From CAZOOR01 sp964581505 (lineage in GTDB: Bacteria; Bacteroidota; Ignavibacteria; Kapaibacteriales; UBA2268), in NCBI GenBank assembly GCA_964581505.1, contig CAZOOR010000022.1:1-36253 (forward strand): a DNA stretch of 36,253 nt, read 5' to 3'. Below the pieces are notes generated by a model that saw nothing but the letters and a program-made list of their open reading frames with translations, did no database searches and was not told the DNA's origin. Every line of letters starts with the position of its first letter. The first letter of the stretch is position 1. Below, piece after piece: positions 33,019 to 36,253 of the stretch. A program made the position numbers and the translations under genes.

Positions 33019-33778
33019 CGATAAGTTAGCATTATCCGTTTCGATTATTTCATATAACGAAGAAGCTATGCTTGCCCGAACTCTGGACGCCATAGCCGCT
33101 CTTGCTTCGGAAATTATCATTGTTGATTCACATTCAACAGACGGTACAAAGCAAATTGCTCTCGAATACGGTGCTAAATTTTTCGAGGAGGACTGGAAAG
33201 GATTTGTTCGACAAAAGAATTCTGCTCTTGATAAATGTTCGCAAGAGTGGATTTTATGCCTTGATTGCGATGAAGTGGTTTCCGATGAACTCCAAAACGA
33301 AATCGCAAATGTTATTTTACAGAATAATAAAATTGCATATTCCATTAATAGACAATCAATTTATCTGAACAAATTGATGCGATTTACTTGGCAACCCGAC
33401 CGCCAATTGCGGCTTGTGCATCGCTCTTTGAAGCCGGAATGGCAGGGCGGCGAAGTACACGAAGGGCTTGCGGTTAGCGGAAGAGTTGCTAAAATTAACG
33501 GCAAGCTCTACCATTATTCCTATAAGAATATACAGCATCATATTTCAGTAGCAATCAAATATGCACGTCTATCAGCGAAAACAATGTACGAGAATGGGAA
33601 AAGTGCCGGAATTATAAATGTAGTACTTAATCCGCTAATCACATTTATTAAAATGTATATTATTAAAGGTGGCTTTATTGACGGTGTTCGCGGTTTCCTC
33701 GCTTGCACCATTAGCTCATTTGGCACTTTCCTGAAATATGCCTTTCTATTGGAGCATAAATACAAGAAGAGAACCTAA
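32963..33778 (+). CDS. Family 2 glycosyltransferase (WaaE/KdtX-like)
   Basis: Predicted cytoplasmic nucleotide-sugar transferase acting on lipopolysaccharide or another envelope glycan. The 271-residue protein has the GT-A start LALSVSIISYNEEAMLARTLDAI (22-44), IIIVDSHSTDGTKQIA (51-66), the DxD-type LDCDEV (about 99-104), and the WQPDRQLRLVHR...WQGGEVHEGL block found in the WaaE group. A hydrophobic C-terminal part (NPLITFIKMYIIKGGF) suggests membrane association. The ATG at 32963 is 5 nt after AGGA; it overlaps the previous gene by 56 nt and no later start precedes the GT-A fold. Confidence 0.88.
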   Translation: MTRNAIKSIKEKRKLQNSNDKLALSVSIISYNEEAMLARTLDAIAALASEIIIVDSHSTDGTKQIALEYGAKFFEEDWKGFVRQKNSALDKCSQEWILCLDCDEVVSDELQNEIANVILQNNKIAYSINRQSIYLNKLMRFTWQPDRQLRLVHRSLKPEWQGGEVHEGLAVSGRVAKINGKLYHYSYKNIQHHISVAIKYARLSAKTMYENGKSAGIINVVLNPLITFIKMYIIKGGFIDGVRGFLACTISSFGTFLKYAFLLEHKYKKRT

Positions 33779-33885
33779 TAATATATTATTTTTCAAAATA
33801 AAGATTGGTAGAAAAATAAAAAATTAGTATCTTTTTTATCTGATTATTTACATTTAATAAGTTTAATTTGAAAGCGGAGTTACAA

Positions 33886-34593
33886 ATGTTAAGAGTTGTT
33901 ACACTGTTGGTATTATCCATTTCGATACTTATGCTGACATCTTGCGAGGAGTTTTGCATTGACGGTAATAAAGAAATAGTTAAACAAGGCTATAATGTCG
34001 GTGATTTTACAGGAATTAAATTAGATATAAAAGGAAGTGTAAAGTTACTAAAAGGCAAGCCGGATATTGAAATTTCTTCCGATAAAAACACTATTGATTT
34101 TATTGATGTTTGTGTCGAAGATGGCGATATTCTGCATTTGAAACAGAAACGAGGCAGTTGTTTTTCTCCTTCCGATGTCAAGATTAATATTTATGCGGAC
34201 GGATTGAAAACTATGGAAATAAACAGCGACTCCGATTGCGAATCTGATTCTATCCATATTAGCCCGAAAATCACTTTGAACGGTAGCGGTAAAATTATTT
34301 TGAAAGGAAGTTCGGTAAATCAGGAACTTATTAATAATTCATCAGGTATTATTGATTTGACTAATATGCCTACGAAGAACGCCACAATTCGCTTAAACGG
34401 CTCGGGTGATATTAAAGCCGAAATTGCAAAGAATGCAACAGTAGTAAATCGTTCCTCAGGCGATATTTACATATATAATATTTCCGGTGTGCTAAACGTA
34501 ACGATACAAGGTTCGGGCAATGTATATTACAGTGGTACACCCTCGAAAATAATTCCAGCTATTCAGGCTTCCGGTAAAATAATTAAGATGTAA
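33886..34593 (+). CDS. Head-GIN (DUF2807) domain lipoprotein
   Basis: A 235-residue predicted lipoprotein: signal MLRVVTLLVLSISILMLTSC with lipobox LTSC (Cys at residue 20). The remainder is the head-GIN fold of repeated Gly/Ser-Gly turns: DFTGIKLDIKGSVKLLKGK, then NGSGKI, NSSGII, NGSGDI, RSSGDIYIYNIS and QGSGNVYYSG, ending ASGKIIKM. This fold is common in Bacteroidota and annotated as a putative auto-transporter adhesin head, with no established function. The start at 33886 is chosen over an in-frame TTG at 33868 because GGAG lies 7 nt upstream and the signal peptide begins there. Confidence 0.85.
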   Translation: MLRVVTLLVLSISILMLTSCEEFCIDGNKEIVKQGYNVGDFTGIKLDIKGSVKLLKGKPDIEISSDKNTIDFIDVCVEDGDILHLKQKRGSCFSPSDVKINIYADGLKTMEINSDSDCESDSIHISPKITLNGSGKIILKGSSVNQELINNSSGIIDLTNMPTKNATIRLNGSGDIKAEIAKNATVVNRSSGDIYIYNISGVLNVTIQGSGNVYYSGTPSKIIPAIQASGKIIKM

Positions 34594-34600
34594 TAGATGT

Positions 34601-36244
34601 ATGAAAACAGCTTATAATATAAATAATCTAAACGAAAAAATAAATCATCAAAATCCTTTTTGGATTGCTTTGGGTATATATATTTTTATGTTGGCAATTA
34701 GTTTTATTATTTTTAATTATCGCCGTCCTCTCGCCTGTGATATGTCGGAATACCTTAATAATGCTCTGCGTATTATAAACGGCGACCTGCCATATATTGA
34801 TTTTTGGCTTCTGTTTCCTCCCGGCGAGGTATATTTCCCCGCATTGATATACAAAATATTTGGAGTTAATACTGATTTATTACGCATTATTACGGTATTA
34901 TCTTCTTGCTTAGTTCCTGTTGCAGGATTCTATCTTGGACGTCTTCTGTTCCAAGATAATATCAAATCAATTATTAGTGCATTCATTTTTTATTTTTTCA
35001 GCGTTGTGTATAACTATGAAGGTCCGGACTATATTAATCTCTTCCTTCTGTTTACAATACTCGGAGCGTATTATCTGATTAAATACATAAAATACTCAGA
35101 GAGAAATAAATTTATTTTCCTTTCGGGGCTAATGTTTGCTTTTGCCTTTTTCTTTAAACTCTATGAAGTAGGTGGCGTGTATGCAGGTTTTCTTTTGATT
35201 TTAGTAATATATTCTATCACTACTAAGAGGAGTTTTAAAGAGATAATTAAGATTGTTGCATTTTTTGTTATTCCGCTAATAGGATTAATTGCCTTACTAT
35301 TTATTTCATTCGGCGATTTGTCGTTGAAAGTTATTAACGATATAGCTTTTGAAAGCGTCAAAAACGGTACTTCAATGAATTTACCATACTTTAACGACCT
35401 TTACTATGTCAAAGTATCAATATTGAAAGATTGGGATTTAATAACTAATAAAGGGAATATCTTTTCATTGGTCTTTCTCGTATATCATTCATTCACATTT
35501 ATCGTAGTATCTGGATTTTATCTTGTGCCGTTTATAGCAATCGTCAGCTTTTTATTTTATTTGAAAACAAAACCCGTCCGCAAAGAACTTATCATCGCAA
35601 CTTTGATTTTTATTTGGGCTTTGCTCTCTTTCCCAAAGGGATTAGGACGCTCGGACCTGGCACATTTGGCACCATCGCTTGCTCCGTTTATGCTGTTCTT
35701 ATTCTTTCTTGGAATATATGCCAAGTATAAATTGCAGCGAAAAAGTGCTATTGTCATTGTTTCCATTATGTTTTTATCTGTTCTATTCCCGTTTTTCAAA
35801 GCGGCATCACTAATACGAAAACCACCTATATATGTCCAAACAGCAAATGGCTACATACCATTCAAAGATAAGAATAATAGACGGAATTTTGAAAAAACAA
35901 TCAACTACATTCTTAGTCATACAGCAAAAGACGACTATATATTCGTTACTCCTTGGGACGCCCCGCCGATTTATGCACTAAGCGAACGCCGAAATCCTAC
36001 CTACTACGATTCGCTTAACGATTTAATGATACGTAAAGATGAAGATAAGCAGAGGAAGATAATCGCCGACATTATTCAGCACAAGACTAAATTAATTATA
36101 CATAATGCGGATTGGGGCTATGACAATAAACCGGAACAACAGTTTAGAGTAGCCTGCAATCTATTACAAAAGTTCATTGATACACAATGCGAACAAGTTG
36201 CCCACTTCGGTTTTTATAGAATATATCGCCTAAGGAATAATTGA
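34601..36244 (+). CDS. GT-C type integral-membrane glycosyltransferase (GT39/ArnT-like)
   Basis: A 547-residue protein with about ten membrane segments and a soluble C-terminal domain from about 420. The first extracytoplasmic loop (RRPLACDMSEYLNNALRIINGDLPYIDFWLLFPPG, 42-76) has the acidic residue and PYxDFWLxFPPG pattern typical of undecaprenyl/dolichyl-phosphate-sugar-dependent transferases. The predicted role is transfer of a lipid-linked sugar to an envelope acceptor. It starts 7 nt after the lipoprotein stop, so is probably cotranscribed. The gene is complete, ending 9 nt before the window edge. Confidence 0.8.
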   Translation: MKTAYNINNLNEKINHQNPFWIALGIYIFMLAISFIIFNYRRPLACDMSEYLNNALRIINGDLPYIDFWLLFPPGEVYFPALIYKIFGVNTDLLRIITVLSSCLVPVAGFYLGRLLFQDNIKSIISAFIFYFFSVVYNYEGPDYINLFLLFTILGAYYLIKYIKYSERNKFIFLSGLMFAFAFFFKLYEVGGVYAGFLLILVIYSITTKRSFKEIIKIVAFFVIPLIGLIALLFISFGDLSLKVINDIAFESVKNGTSMNLPYFNDLYYVKVSILKDWDLITNKGNIFSLVFLVYHSFTFIVVSGFYLVPFIAIVSFLFYLKTKPVRKELIIATLIFIWALLSFPKGLGRSDLAHLAPSLAPFMLFLFFLGIYAKYKLQRKSAIVIVSIMFLSVLFPFFKAASLIRKPPIYVQTANGYIPFKDKNNRRNFEKTINYILSHTAKDDYIFVTPWDAPPIYALSERRNPTYYDSLNDLMIRKDEDKQRKIIADIIQHKTKLIIHNADWGYDNKPEQQFRVACNLLQKFIDTQCEQVAHFGFYRIYRLRNN

Positions 36245-36253
36245 TAATTATCT

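Overview
The window reads as chromosome from an AT-rich member of the Bacteroidota/Chlorobiota group (Ignavibacteria- or Kapabacteria-like; exact lineage not determinable by eye). The support is a subtilase with a type IX secretion (T9SS) sorting tail, a FlgD-Ig secreted protein, a carboxypeptidase-regulatory-like/TonB receptor, signal peptides that leave Gln at the mature N-terminus, and promoters of the TTTG-N19-TAnnTTTG type in front of several genes. One 100-N gap shows it is a draft or metagenome assembly.

Layout. 1-2.5 kb: a glutaminyl cyclase lipoprotein, then a two-gene restriction-modification (R-M) system (beta-class methylase, then PD-(D/E)xK nuclease). 2.5-7.2 kb: T9SS subtilase, tRNA-Lys(CTT), and a lone HhH-GPD-like gene bracketed by two small inverted-repeat elements. 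7.2-10.2 kb: ribosomal genes rplI and rpsF (no rpsR or ssb between them) divergent from rpsA; bS6 and bS1 both carry long charged extensions. 10.2-13.4 kb: FlgD-Ig protein and TonB receptor, convergent. 13.4-15.2 kb: a SIR2-TPR protein, a candidate anti-phage NADase, interrupted by the gap. 15.3-19.2 kb: maf and an outer-membrane protein gene, now separated by a second R-M system. 19.3-22.1 kb: metallo-hydrolase and a repetitive secreted protein. 22.2-28.4 kb: the classic lipid operon yceD(DUF177)-rpmF-plsX-fabH-fabD-fabG-acpP-fabF on the minus strand, read from a near-perfect Bacteroidota-type promoter. 28.6-36.2 kb: alaS, AI-2E family permease, internally duplicated membrane protein, family 2 glycosyltransferase, head-GIN lipoprotein and a GT-C type membrane glycosyltransferase.

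The most informative observation is a perfect 22-bp direct repeat (15906-15927 and 18525-18546) that exactly brackets the second R-M system. The repeat contains the stop codon of the outer-membrane protein gene and the start codon plus first codons of maf. Removing the insert and one copy rebuilds a two-gene operon with 3 nt between stop and start. This is a clean footprint of R-M insertion with a long target duplication, in which the duplicated bases preserved both host reading frames.

The second point is that three defence-type loci (two R-M systems and SIR2-TPR) are scattered singly between housekeeping genes over about 17 kb rather than clustered in one island. The third is that the SIR2-TPR gap is flanked by an identical 55-bp sequence, which is what an unresolved tandem TPR repeat leaves in a k-mer assembly; the gene is probably intact, with an unknown number of repeats.
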